Counted from the stretch's first letter, positions 26,390-34,492 are shown. The stretch is DNA of 64,000 nt from Devosia crocina (GCF_900116545.1 NZ_FPCK01000001.1:496001-560000); one strand, 5' to 3'. Notes: generated by a model from the sequence alone, not told the origin. Numbers and translations are program-made.

Positions 26390-26418
26390 TTGCAATGCGG
26401 CAAACGCCGATCTATAGG
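26390..26418 (+). promoter_or_regulatory. Sigma-70-type promoter of tRNA-Arg
   Basis: TTGCAA (26390-26395), a 17-base spacer and TATAGG (26413-26418) lie about 65 bases before the mature tRNA 5' end. This spacing suits a tRNA leader. Confidence 0.5.
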
Positions 26419-26482
26419 TTGCCCCGCTTCGGACGGGTGAGCCACTCACCGCCGAATGCCCCGCCGCTCCCAAGCGGCCTGC

Positions 26483-26559
26483 GCGCCCGTAGCTCAGCTG
26501 GATAGAGCACCAGACTACGAATCTGGGGGTCAGGAGTTCGAATCTCTTCGGGCGCGCCA
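26483..26559 (+). tRNA. tRNA-Arg, anticodon ACG
   Basis: A 77-base cloverleaf. Acceptor arms are GCGCCCG / CGGGCGC, the D arm lies in TAGCTCAGCTGGATAGAGCA, the anticodon stem CCAGA/TCTGG surrounds loop CTACGAA (anticodon ACG), the T arm is AGGAGTTCGAATCTCTT, the discriminator base is G, and CCA is genomically encoded. The ACG anticodon is deaminated to ICG by TadA in bacteria and reads CGU/CGC/CGA. Confidence 0.97.
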
Positions 26560-26705
26560 TTTCTTATCTTCTGTATGATTGCAAAGTGCTTTCGGCTTTG
26601 GTGCGGTGAGCAGGGTCATTGCTGGCGCCATGCTCAATGGCGTCAAGCGCGCTCTCTTTCCGATCAAGGCAGACATGGGATCCGCGCCCCAAGATAACCC
26701 CGCGT

Positions 26706-28043
26706 TCACTCCTCCCGAAACGCGCGTGACATGCTGTCTTCGATAGGTTTTACGAGATATTCCAAAAAGGTTCGCTCGTGCGTGAGGATAAGGATTTCTG
26801 CCGGCATGCCGGGCGTAGGCTTGAAACCCTCGACCCTTTCGATCTGTTCGGCAGGAACTGAAACGCGGGCAACGTAGATCTCGCCCGTCGAGGTGTCCGC
26901 TGAATTAACCACGGAGTCGGCAGAAACGTAGTCCACGGTCCCGGTCAGGATCGGCGTTGTCCTCTGGTTGAGAGAGGTGAGGCGGATCGAGGCGCTCTCA
27001 CCCACGCTGACCTCGTCGATCTGCATTCTCGAGACCTGAGCCTCGATGATCAGTGGAACATCCGATGGCAGGATTTCCATGATGGCCTTACCCGTTTCGA
27101 TCACGCCACCCGGTGTGTGATAGTAGAGGCGAACGACAGTTCCTGTAGCAGGAGCCTTGATGACTGTACGTCCCAGCACATCCTGCGCCTGTCTGATCTG
27201 CTCCCGGACCGCGTCGAGTTCGGCTTCGACCGCCTGCAATTCCGCAAAAGCAGATTGCCGTGCGGCATCGCGCAATTGAATGATTTGGCGTTCGAACCTG
27301 GCGATCTGCGCGTCGTCCGCTTCCATCTCCGCGCGTAGCTCGGCGATGGCACCATCGGCCTCGGCAATGGCTCTTTCCACCGTATTGAGGGAAGATCGTG
27401 TTGCAAGCTGGCTTTCGAGTAGCTTGGCAAGGTTGACGCGCTGCTCTTCGAGTAGGGTCTTCTGCCTATCAATGGCGACGATCTGGGAGGCGTTTCCGTT
27501 ACGCTCGTACTCAAGCGCTGAGATGTTTTGCTGGAGAATATCGATGTCGTTAGCGAGCTTTGCCGCTGCCGCCGCTGCGTTCTCCCTCTGACTGGTGTCG
27601 ATCGCTTTTACTTCGGGGTCGGCAATGGCGTCCAGGACCGAGGCGGGGGACAAATAGCTTCCGTCGCCGGCAGCACGCGCCGTCAGTCGTGCCAGCGTTG
27701 CTTCCAGCCGAAGGCCCCTCAAGATCAACTGCCGCGCACTCGCTCTGGCAGCGGTCTCGTCCAGCCTGACGAGATCCTGCCCTTCCTGGACCATCTGGCC
27801 TTCCCGCACGAGGATCTCGCCGATGATCCCGCCTTCCAAATGTTGTACGATCTTGTTTTCGCCCGATGCGACAAAGCTTCCCGGGGCGATCACGGCAGCC
27901 GCCAACGGCGCCGTGGCGGCCCAAATCGCAAAGCCGCCCATGACAACGGCCACAAGCGTGCCCCCGATGATCGTGTGAGTTCTGATCGAACGCGGCACCG
28001 CAGAGTACCACTCGATCGTCTTGCCCTCGCTTGCAGCATTCAT
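26706..28043 (-). CDS. HlyD/PrsE-family type I secretion membrane-fusion protein
   Basis: A 445-residue periplasmic adaptor linking the inner-membrane ABC transporter to an outer-membrane TolC-type pore. One TM is at about residues 25-48 (GGTLVAVVMGGFAIWAATAP). A lipoyl half-motif GGIIGEILVREGQMV is followed by a long coiled coil (about 150-290, with EQRVNLAKLLESQLATRSSL) and a beta-barrel domain with APATGTVVRLYYHTPGGVI. It is coupled to the ABC gene by an overlap. No tolC gene is in the window. Confidence 0.92.
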   Translation of the reverse strand: MNAASEGKTIEWYSAVPRSIRTHTIIGGTLVAVVMGGFAIWAATAPLAAAVIAPGSFVASGENKIVQHLEGGIIGEILVREGQMVQEGQDLVRLDETAARASARQLILRGLRLEATLARLTARAAGDGSYLSPASVLDAIADPEVKAIDTSQRENAAAAAAKLANDIDILQQNISALEYERNGNASQIVAIDRQKTLLEEQRVNLAKLLESQLATRSSLNTVERAIAEADGAIAELRAEMEADDAQIARFERQIIQLRDAARQSAFAELQAVEAELDAVREQIRQAQDVLGRTVIKAPATGTVVRLYYHTPGGVIETGKAIMEILPSDVPLIIEAQVSRMQIDEVSVGESASIRLTSLNQRTTPILTGTVDYVSADSVVNSADTSTGEIYVARVSVPAEQIERVEGFKPTPGMPAEILILTHERTFLEYLVKPIEDSMSRAFREE

Positions 28044-30142
28044 GGCGTCTTTCCTCCTGGGATGCTGCTCGACTGGGCCTGCGATTTGGGCTTGGCCAGA
28101 GCGGCCATCACCTCGTCGCGTTCGCCGAACATGGTCACCATGCCATTATCGAGGACCAGGACCTTATCGACCGCGCGCAGCAAAGCCGGCCTTTGCGTGA
28201 TAGTCACCACGGTGATCTTCTGTTCGCGCGCATGCATGATCGCTTTGGCCAGCGCGTTTTCGCCGTTGCTGTCTAGGTTTGAGTTGGGCTCATCCAGCAC
28301 GACAAGCTTGGGCGAACCAAAAAATGCGCGCGCCAAAGCGATGCGTTGTTTCTGGCCGCCCGAAAGCGGCGCACCGTCGCTGGCCACGATCGTCTCATAG
28401 CCCTGCGGGAAAGAGGCAATCAGCTGGTGTACGTCTGCAAGGACGGCCGCCTCGAAAATTGCACGATCCTCAACATCTTCGCGCATCCGGGCAATGTTTG
28501 CTTTGATCGTTCCGGGGAAGAGCTGCACATCCTGCGGTAGATAGCCGATGTTTTCGCCGAACTGACGCTGGTCCCAGTTTCTGAGGTCCATGAGGTCGAG
28601 GCGCACACTGCCCGAAGTTGGAAGAATCGAGCCGACCAACATCTTGCCGAGCGTCGTTTTGCCGGCCCCCGAATTACCGATAATGGCGAGAGATTCCCCT
28701 GGACTGAGCGAAAAGGAGATGCCGTTGAGAATGACCTTCTTATTGGGAGGAGGAACGAAGAGAAGCCGTTCGACATCGAGCTGGCCTCGCGGTTCAGGCA
28801 GCAGCAACCTCTCGAAGGCAAATGGAGAGGTTTGAAGCAGAAGGCGAATGCGTTTAAAGGCGTTGCGGAACTGAGTGAAAGAATTCCAGCCCTCGATGGC
28901 TCCTTCGATGGGCGTGAGTGCCCTGGCGGCTATGATCGAGGCCGCGATCACCATACCGCCGGTCAATTCGCCTTCGATCGCAAGAAAACTTCCCCAACCC
29001 AGCATCGTCACTTGAGTCAGCATGCGAGCAGCTTTCGAGCAGCTGGCCATGATGATGTTGCGGTCTTGAGCGAGCACTTGAGAGCGGAGCGACAGTGCTG
29101 TGTCACGCCCCCAGATACGGACGGCCTCTGGAATCATCGCCAGGGCGTTGATGATCTGAGCATTGCGCGACATGGAATCGAGGTGCGCCGTGGCTCGACC
29201 TAGGAATCCGCTGGAATCGGCAAAGTGGCCGGCGGTGAGGCGTTGGTTCACAAACGCGATCACGACGAGAACCAATGACGCGGCCACAACGATATAGCCA
29301 AGATGCGGGTGGACCAAAAACACCGCCAGCACAAAAAGCGGGGCGATCGGCACATCGAAGAAGGCCAGAAGCGTGCCGGACGTGATGAAGGCCCGGATTT
29401 GTTGCAGGTCGCCCAGCACCTGGTACTCGCGCCCGGTGCCATTGAGGGAGGCACGGGCAGCAGCCGAGAGGATCGGAGCGCCAAGCTGCGCTTCAACTTC
29501 GACTGCCGTTCGCATCAGAATAAATCGCCGAATGGCATCGATCATCGCTTGCAGCAGCACGGCGCCGACTACGACGACCGTCAGCATCACAAGCGTGTCG
29601 AGGGAGCGGCTTGTCAGCACCCGGTCGGATATCTGAAACAAATAGACCGGGATTGCCAAAACAAGGACATTGATCACGATGGTGAAGGCCATCACCACGG
29701 CGAGGTTGCGCCTGACAGCGGCAAGGCCCGCCCGAAAACTCTCCGCGAAATCGGGGACCGGTGTGCGCTTGTGGAACCGGCCTCCGCCGGGCGGACGTGG
29801 TGGAACTTTCGGCCCTGCAGGCGGCGGGTTGCCATTGCGCAGACCAGGCGAGGGTTCAGCCTCTATGATGGGAGGTATCGTGCCGCGTGGGTTAGCTTTT
29901 GCCGCTGGAGCCTCGGCATGCGTGGCATCGCCCTTCAGCCCCTCGGGGGCAGGTTGTGACATGACGTGCCTTGGCGGCTCCGGGTCGACCACGGACGCTT
30001 CGGCGTCCTGACGAGCTGCTTGAGACGCAAGGAAATCGAGCTTTGAAACGGCCGCATCGATGCCGTCGAGCACATCCTGCATCGTGGCCGCGCGTGCATT
30101 TGTGCCAGGGCTCGACACGCGAGGAAGAGTTTCGTCGAGCAT
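28040..30142 (-). CDS. Type I secretion ABC transporter (PrsD/HasD-like) with Pro-rich N-terminal extension and altered H-loop
   Basis: A 700-residue fused permease/ATPase. The first 150 or so residues are an unusual extension: a short helical segment (MQDVLDGIDAAVSKLDFLAS), then a Pro-rich stretch (PPPAGPKVPPRPPGGGRF). The six-TM exporter domain follows (about 160-440). The nucleotide-binding domain has Walker A GNSGAGKTT near 491, signature LSGGQKQRIALAR near 594 and Walker B KLVVLDEPNSNLD. The H-loop reads TITQRP, so the usual His is Gln650. It has no peptidase C39 domain. It drives one-step export, presumably of the two repeat proteins encoded just upstream. Confidence 0.9.
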   Translation of the reverse strand: MLDETLPRVSSPGTNARAATMQDVLDGIDAAVSKLDFLASQAARQDAEASVVDPEPPRHVMSQPAPEGLKGDATHAEAPAAKANPRGTIPPIIEAEPSPGLRNGNPPPAGPKVPPRPPGGGRFHKRTPVPDFAESFRAGLAAVRRNLAVVMAFTIVINVLVLAIPVYLFQISDRVLTSRSLDTLVMLTVVVVGAVLLQAMIDAIRRFILMRTAVEVEAQLGAPILSAAARASLNGTGREYQVLGDLQQIRAFITSGTLLAFFDVPIAPLFVLAVFLVHPHLGYIVVAASLVLVVIAFVNQRLTAGHFADSSGFLGRATAHLDSMSRNAQIINALAMIPEAVRIWGRDTALSLRSQVLAQDRNIIMASCSKAARMLTQVTMLGWGSFLAIEGELTGGMVIAASIIAARALTPIEGAIEGWNSFTQFRNAFKRIRLLLQTSPFAFERLLLPEPRGQLDVERLLFVPPPNKKVILNGISFSLSPGESLAIIGNSGAGKTTLGKMLVGSILPTSGSVRLDLMDLRNWDQRQFGENIGYLPQDVQLFPGTIKANIARMREDVEDRAIFEAAVLADVHQLIASFPQGYETIVASDGAPLSGGQKQRIALARAFFGSPKLVVLDEPNSNLDSNGENALAKAIMHAREQKITVVTITQRPALLRAVDKVLVLDNGMVTMFGERDEVMAALAKPKSQAQSSSIPGGKTP

Positions 30143-30159
30143 GGGTTGGTCGCTCCGGT

Positions 30160-32121
30160 TCAGGCGAGGACGGATTGCATGACGTCGGCGGGCGCCGGCG
30201 TCGCATCGAAGGCGGCAGACAAGGTCGCGTGATGGTCAAGGATGGGCTGCAGCGCAGTCTCGGTATCCAGAAAGGCTACGAGCTCGCTGGCAAAGTTGCC
30301 ATTGGCCGGGCCGGCCGTACCGACCAGGTCCGCCTGCACAAGTATGGCGTCCGAATAGGTCCCGCCATTTACGTAGAGAGTGTCGCCGGAACTGGCATAG
30401 TCAGTGATGCTGGCAAGGTTGACTAGGGCATTCTGGCCAGTGCTGATTTCCCACCCGCTGTCCGGATGCTCGAGCAGGCCCCGCGCATAAACGGCCACAT
30501 GGTCGGCGTCAGCCAGAACATTCGTCTGTTGCACGACATGCAGGTCGTAGATGCTGCCAGTCACATAAAGCACGCGCAGATGATCCAGTCCTGCGAGGAG
30601 CGGATCCTTGCCAAAACCCTCCGGCATGGCGCGCGCTCCGCTTTCGAGCAACTCCATCGCGTCCATGTAGTGTGCGGGCAGGGGGCCAAGTGCAGCTTCT
30701 GGCCCATATCTGGTGATGGAGGCCTGGTTCCACAGAAGGTTGTCGGATGTCGTGGCGCTGGCGCTGATGCCCGCGGCATCGAGCATCTGCAGGGTGTCAT
30801 TGTCGTAAAGGACATTCGCCTGGGAGACGATATTGGCTTCGTAGAGGTCGCCACCAATGATGACGATATCGTAGAAGAGGCCGAGATTGGAGAACGAAGC
30901 GTCGTTGAGCCCTATGTTGCCGCCGCTTTCGATGTTGGTGGTCGCTCCGGTTGCGGTCAAAACCATCAAGTCGTTGTCGGTCGAAAAGGTGTACTGGCTT
31001 ATCCACTCGAGAAAAACCAAATCGCCCTCGAAGACGCTGACCGTCCAGTTCGCAGGCATGGCCTCGATATCCGCCGGTGTTGTCGAGCTACTCGAGCTGG
31101 TCAGAATGGACGTGAATCCAGCAAGGTTGTGAGCGGTGTTGCCTTGACTGGTCACCCCGCTCTGGAAGGCGCCATCAAGCTTATCGGCGTCCGAAAAAGC
31201 ATTGATCTGTGAGATGACATCCAGGCGGACGTGATCGCCAGCGACAGCCACGATTGCAGGCGCGATCGACGCATCCAGTATCGATGCTTCGTTGGTGAGT
31301 TGGTTCTGACCGGTAGCGACCTGCATTGTGTTGTCCCCCGAGGTCAGGGAGACCGACCCCGTCGTCACCGTAATCTCGTCCGGTGCGATATCGGGCACTG
31401 CCTCATCGAGAGACGGCAGGTCCGCAACGCTTTCGCCATCGAGATGCATGCCCTTGGTGGCCGGGCCAATCGCCGAGGTCGCCACTACTGACGTCTCTTT
31501 GTCGTTTACCATTGCGTAAGCAGCATCAGACGCAGCTGCCATGAATTCCGGGATAGCGTGAAAAAGGCCACTTGGGGCCGGGTCCGACAGTGCACCACTA
31601 AAGACACCGATTTCAGCCAGCATGGCCTCTACGCCGCTTGTGTCCGGCGCGTAGTTCGGCAGAGGCCCGGAAATCTCGCCGATGACGATGACGTCGTTAT
31701 CCGTCAGATCAATCGCTTGAACAGCGAGCATGGCGACCGACCCAGGGATGGCGCCTTCATGCGGCACGAAGCCATGACCAGACCGACCGCCAGCGCCCTC
31801 TGGCGAAACAGCATTTGGGGGATCGCTCAGTGTGAACGAGACCTGCTGAATCGAGGGGGAAGGGGAATGAAATGGCTCAGCGCGATAAGAATTGGGCGTC
31901 GAGGCTTCCTCAGGCTGGTAGCGCACCAGAGGATGATTGGGAGCAAGTTCGAGCGCCTGACGGGGGGCGGGATGCGCTGGCGTGGGCAGGGGGGGCTCTG
32001 CGGGCCTGTCGACCGTACGCTCGAATTTATCGTAATCGTGCCGCAAGCGAGCGTCTTCTTCGGCCGAGGCGAAGAGGCCTATGAAATGCGTAATCGTCTC
32101 GGTAATTCCGTCCTGATGCAT
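30160..32121 (-). CDS. Large repeat protein of the type I secretion locus, function unknown
   Basis: A 653-residue acidic protein without a Sec signal peptide. The N-terminal 100 residues are polar and Pro-rich. From about residue 265 to 605 five paired repeats alternate. The first part resembles GQNQLTNEASILD (271-283, 327-340, 400-414, 460-473, 562-576). The second resembles GDLYEANIVSQANVLYDND (295-317, 365-388, 423-447, 521-545, 585-604), with a conserved [IV]-x-Q-x-N-x-x-x-D-x-D core. No RTX GGxGxD nonapeptides were seen. It lies 17 bases upstream of the ABC gene. It could be the secreted substrate, or a factor that binds or matures the Asn/Asp/Ser-rich protein. I do not recognise the family. 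Confidence 0.7.
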   Translation of the reverse strand: MHQDGITETITHFIGLFASAEEDARLRHDYDKFERTVDRPAEPPLPTPAHPAPRQALELAPNHPLVRYQPEEASTPNSYRAEPFHSPSPSIQQVSFTLSDPPNAVSPEGAGGRSGHGFVPHEGAIPGSVAMLAVQAIDLTDNDVIVIGEISGPLPNYAPDTSGVEAMLAEIGVFSGALSDPAPSGLFHAIPEFMAAASDAAYAMVNDKETSVVATSAIGPATKGMHLDGESVADLPSLDEAVPDIAPDEITVTTGSVSLTSGDNTMQVATGQNQLTNEASILDASIAPAIVAVAGDHVRLDVISQINAFSDADKLDGAFQSGVTSQGNTAHNLAGFTSILTSSSSSTTPADIEAMPANWTVSVFEGDLVFLEWISQYTFSTDNDLMVLTATGATTNIESGGNIGLNDASFSNLGLFYDIVIIGGDLYEANIVSQANVLYDNDTLQMLDAAGISASATTSDNLLWNQASITRYGPEAALGPLPAHYMDAMELLESGARAMPEGFGKDPLLAGLDHLRVLYVTGSIYDLHVVQQTNVLADADHVAVYARGLLEHPDSGWEISTGQNALVNLASITDYASSGDTLYVNGGTYSDAILVQADLVGTAGPANGNFASELVAFLDTETALQPILDHHATLSAAFDATPAPADVMQSVLA

Positions 32122-32146
32122 CGCAGTCTCCCTTCAGCGAAGCGAA

Positions 32147-32169
32147 GGACGCGCGGTGACCGCGCGTCC
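32147..32169 (-). terminator. Perfect 10-bp hairpin between the Asn/Asp/Ser-rich gene and the rest of the secretion operon
   Basis: GGACGCGCGG / CCGCGCGTCC with a TGA loop sits 18 bases after the stop of the repeat gene and 26 bases before the next ATG. There is no T tract. Such intercistronic hairpins often protect or separate an abundant upstream mRNA segment, which would allow high substrate and low transporter output. Confidence 0.6.
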
Positions 32170-32186
32170 CGGTTCGGCTGAAGGCG

Positions 32187-33722
32187 TCAGCTATGGTCGG
32201 TTGTGTCGGTGACCGAGCTGTCGGAGTCGCCGCCAACGACGCTGATGTCGACGGCGTTTTGCTGCAGGTTGGCACCCATTGCGATGTCGAGGTTGAACGC
32301 GTTGGCGTTGATCGTCGCGTCGCTGTCTGCGGCTGCCGTGATATTGCCGCTCGAGCTCGAGAACGGGTTGTCCCCGATACCATCCCAACCGGTGCCCAAC
32401 GTGCTTTCCGCGGCAGTGGCGTAGACCTGGAAATTGCCCTCGTTGTACTGGCTCACGCCCGAAAGCGCGTCGTTGTCGATGATGTCGGCAATCTGATTCA
32501 TCGCGAAGCCCATGCCACCATCGAAGGCGGCACCGCTGAAGACATTCTCGAAGGTCGAGCTGATATCGCCGAAACTTTCGCTCGAGTCATTATAGGAGTC
32601 GCTCACGTCAGCGGAATTGAATGCGTCGCTGATCGCGACGTCCAGGTTGAAGGAGCTATCGTTCCCGCCGTTGTTGGAGTCACTGACCGAATTGTCGGAG
32701 TTGTCATTGCCCGAGTCGGTCATCGAGTTATCGGAATTGTCGTTGAACGAGTCGGCGTAGTTGGTCGAACTGTCGTTGCCGCCATTGTTGGAGTCGTTGA
32801 CAGAGTTGTTGGAGTTGTCATTGTTGCTGTCGCGGGTGGAATTGTCGGAATTGTCGTTTCCACCATTGCCGACATTGTCCAATGCGACATCGATCGAATT
32901 GTCGGAGTTGTCGTTCCCGACATTGTCCATCGCCACGTCAAGCGAATTATCGGAGTTGTCGTTGTTGCTGTCAGCGACGTTGGTCGACTTGTTGTTGTAG
33001 GCGTCGGTCAGGTTGCCGCTGTCCGTCAAAGACGAATCCAGCTGGAAAGTTTCCTGATTGGACCAGTTGCGGCTGTTGTTATTCCCGGAATCGCTGATGT
33101 TCAGCGAGTTGTCGGAATTGTCGTTGTAGGAGTCGGCAATCGAATTGTCCGAATTGTCTGAGCTATCAGAGTTGTCTGAGTTATCGGAATTGTCGGAATT
33201 GTCCGAACTATCATTTCCGCCGTTGGCGACGTTCTCAAGATTGACGTCCAGCGAATTATCGCTGCTGTCATTCGTTGAGTTGTCCGAATTGTCGTTGTAG
33301 CTGTCGTTGGTGGAATTGTCGGAATTGTCGGAGTTATCCGAACTGTCGTTCCCGCCGTTGAACGCATTGTCGAGCGCGATATCGAGCGAATTGTCGCTGC
33401 TGTCGTTGCCAGTGTCGTTGACCGAATTGTTGGCGTTGTTGTTGTAGCTGCTGTTGGTCGAATTGTTCGAGCTGTCGGAGTTATCTGAATTATCGGAGTT
33501 ATCCGAACTGTCGTTCCCGCCGTTCGCCACATTGTCGAGGTCGACCGTCAGAGAGTTGTCGCTGTTGTCGTTCTGCGAGTCGTTCATCGAGTTGTCCGAA
33601 CTGTCGTTGCCGCCATTGAGACTGTCGGCGATCCCGATACCGATCGAACTGTCATTGGTGACGTTGCTTTGCTGATTGGCGTAGCCGTCATCCTGTATGA
33701 TGCCGTTATTTTCTCTTGCCAT
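32187..33722 (-). CDS. Asn/Asp/Ser-rich low-complexity repeat protein, probable type I secretion substrate
   Basis: A 511-residue protein beginning MARENNGIIQDDGYANQQ, without a Sec signal. Residues 20-380 are almost entirely N, D, S and G. They are built from DNS triplets and spaced modules of the form SLD[IV]x[LM][DE]N[VA]xNGGNDSSDNS at about 57-76, 112-131, 157-176 and 276-294, with degenerate copies at 260 and 359. The C-terminal 125 residues are non-repetitive and richer in A, F, I and G (FENVFSGAAFDGGMGFAMNQ ... MGANLQQNAVDISVVGG). They end in an acidic, small-residue tail like many type I export signals. Calcium binding or an extended hydrated structure is plausible, but there is no RTX motif. 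It is the first gene of the operon. Confidence 0.72.
   Translation of the reverse strand: MARENNGIIQDDGYANQQSNVTNDSSIGIGIADSLNGGNDSSDNSMNDSQNDNSDNSLTVDLDNVANGGNDSSDNSDNSDNSDSSNNSTNSSYNNNANNSVNDTGNDSSDNSLDIALDNAFNGGNDSSDNSDNSDNSTNDSYNDNSDNSTNDSSDNSLDVNLENVANGGNDSSDNSDNSDNSDNSDSSDNSDNSIADSYNDNSDNSLNISDSGNNNSRNWSNQETFQLDSSLTDSGNLTDAYNNKSTNVADSNNDNSDNSLDVAMDNVGNDNSDNSIDVALDNVGNGGNDNSDNSTRDSNNDNSNNSVNDSNNGGNDSSTNYADSFNDNSDNSMTDSGNDNSDNSVSDSNNGGNDSSFNLDVAISDAFNSADVSDSYNDSSESFGDISSTFENVFSGAAFDGGMGFAMNQIADIIDNDALSGVSQYNEGNFQVYATAAESTLGTGWDGIGDNPFSSSSGNITAAADSDATINANAFNLDIAMGANLQQNAVDISVVGGDSDSSVTDTTDHS
33140..33212. repeat. Tandem 9-bp minisatellite encoding Asp-Asn-Ser
   Basis: About eight consecutive 9-base units of the type TTGTCGGAA (minus strand TTCCGACAA) encode successive DNS triplets. 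Shorter runs of the same unit recur between about 32700 and 33620. Each unit is nine bases, so slippage would change protein length without shifting the frame. Confidence 0.7.
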
Positions 33723-33730
33723 CTTGATCG

Positions 33731-33772
33731 TTCCCAAATGGGAAGTCGGCTGAACCTCTGTTTTTCTGTCAA
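33731..33772 (-). promoter_or_regulatory. Candidate promoter element and palindrome upstream of the secretion operon
   Basis: On the minus strand a consensus -35 TTGACA (33767-33772) is followed by a weak -10 region and then a palindrome TTCCCATTTGGGAA (33731-33744) that ends 8 bases before the ATG. The palindrome includes the only plausible ribosome site (GGGAA), so it could be an operator or a translation-blocking hairpin. The 5' remainder of the gap (33773-33994) shows no other clear signal. Confidence 0.4.
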
Positions 33773-33994
33773 GAGATCGTGGCCGCTCTTTCCCTCTTAG
33801 CCCTGGACGCCATCTCGGCTCAGTCGGCGGGAAGGAGTTTGTTTGCTTCGACACCCAGGGGTAAGTCGCCACTTCGGGCTAGATCGGACGGGCGATTGCG
33901 GCCGGGGTGGACGACAGATAGGTGGGAGCCAATCAACCAACAGCTGACTGTGGCGGGCCTCGTTCAGCCGCAGGTAGCGGAGGTCTTGGCACCC

Positions 33995-34492
33995 ATGCAT
34001 CATGCTTTCGTCACCCGAACAGAACGGTTGCTGCTTCTCGTCGGTAAACTCAATTATGCTTGGTCAAATACCGAAAGCTTGCTGATCTACCTCATCGCCG
34101 ATCTGATGCGGACCGACAAGGAAACCGCCATCGTGGTTTTCCTGACCTTAAACACGACGCGCGCCCGTCTCGACCTTGTTGACCGCCTGGCACGAATGGC
34201 GTCGACGCCTAAAGGATCGCGAGAAGAGGCATTGGGCATCGTCGCCGCCATGAAGCGCGAGGCGAAGATCCGGAACAAGTTCATCCACTGCATCTATTCG
34301 TTCGGAGATGACGGCGAGATCGACAAGACCCAGCTGATGCGCATCGCCGATTTCGGCAACGATTTACGGTACGGAAAGCTGGAGGACATTGACGAAATCG
34401 GATTGCGGGAACTGGAGACGTGCATTGCCGAGATAATGACGCTGAACAGAACCATCATGGCATATGTCCGCAACAGAGGAATTTCGCTTTAG
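33995..34492 (+). CDS. Small all-alpha protein with a HEPN-like RNxxxH motif
   Basis: A 165-residue soluble, mainly helical protein. Residues 92-100 contain R93-N94-x3-H98 (KIRNKFIHCIY), matching the R-x4-6-H signature of HEPN-domain RNases, in which Asn or another polar residue often follows the Arg. Preceding helices LVGKLNYAWSNTESLLIYLI and TTRARLDLVDRL fit the HEPN four-helix bundle. No MNT nucleotidyltransferase or other antitoxin partner is adjacent. The frame is open upstream to 33779. The ATG at 33995 is chosen because GGAGG lies 11 bases before it. The HEPN assignment is inference. Confidence 0.6.
   Translation: MHHAFVTRTERLLLLVGKLNYAWSNTESLLIYLIADLMRTDKETAIVVFLTLNTTRARLDLVDRLARMASTPKGSREEALGIVAAMKREAKIRNKFIHCIYSFGDDGEIDKTQLMRIADFGNDLRYGKLEDIDEIGLRELETCIAEIMTLNRTIMAYVRNRGISL

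Noticed and set aside
32193-33161. Plus-strand open frame (322 codons) opposite the Asn/Asp/Ser-rich gene, encoding Val/Ile/Gly repeats
   Set aside because: It is a by-product of the 9-base repeat. The minus-strand frame is longer, has a non-repetitive C-terminus and lies in an operon.
32700-33620. Short regularly spaced repeats that could be mistaken for a CRISPR array
   Set aside because: The unit is 9 bases, repeats are degenerate, lie inside a coding frame and are not separated by unique spacers. No cas genes are nearby.
30160-33722. RTX toxin or calcium-binding nonapeptide repeats in the secreted proteins
   Set aside because: No GGxGxDxUx repeats are present in either protein. The Asp/Asn richness alone is not an RTX signature.
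33779-33994. A 72-residue N-terminal extension of the HEPN-like protein
   Set aside because: It has Arg/Pro/Ser-rich composition without helix pattern, and the Met at 33995 has GGAGG upstream. A start slightly upstream cannot be fully excluded.
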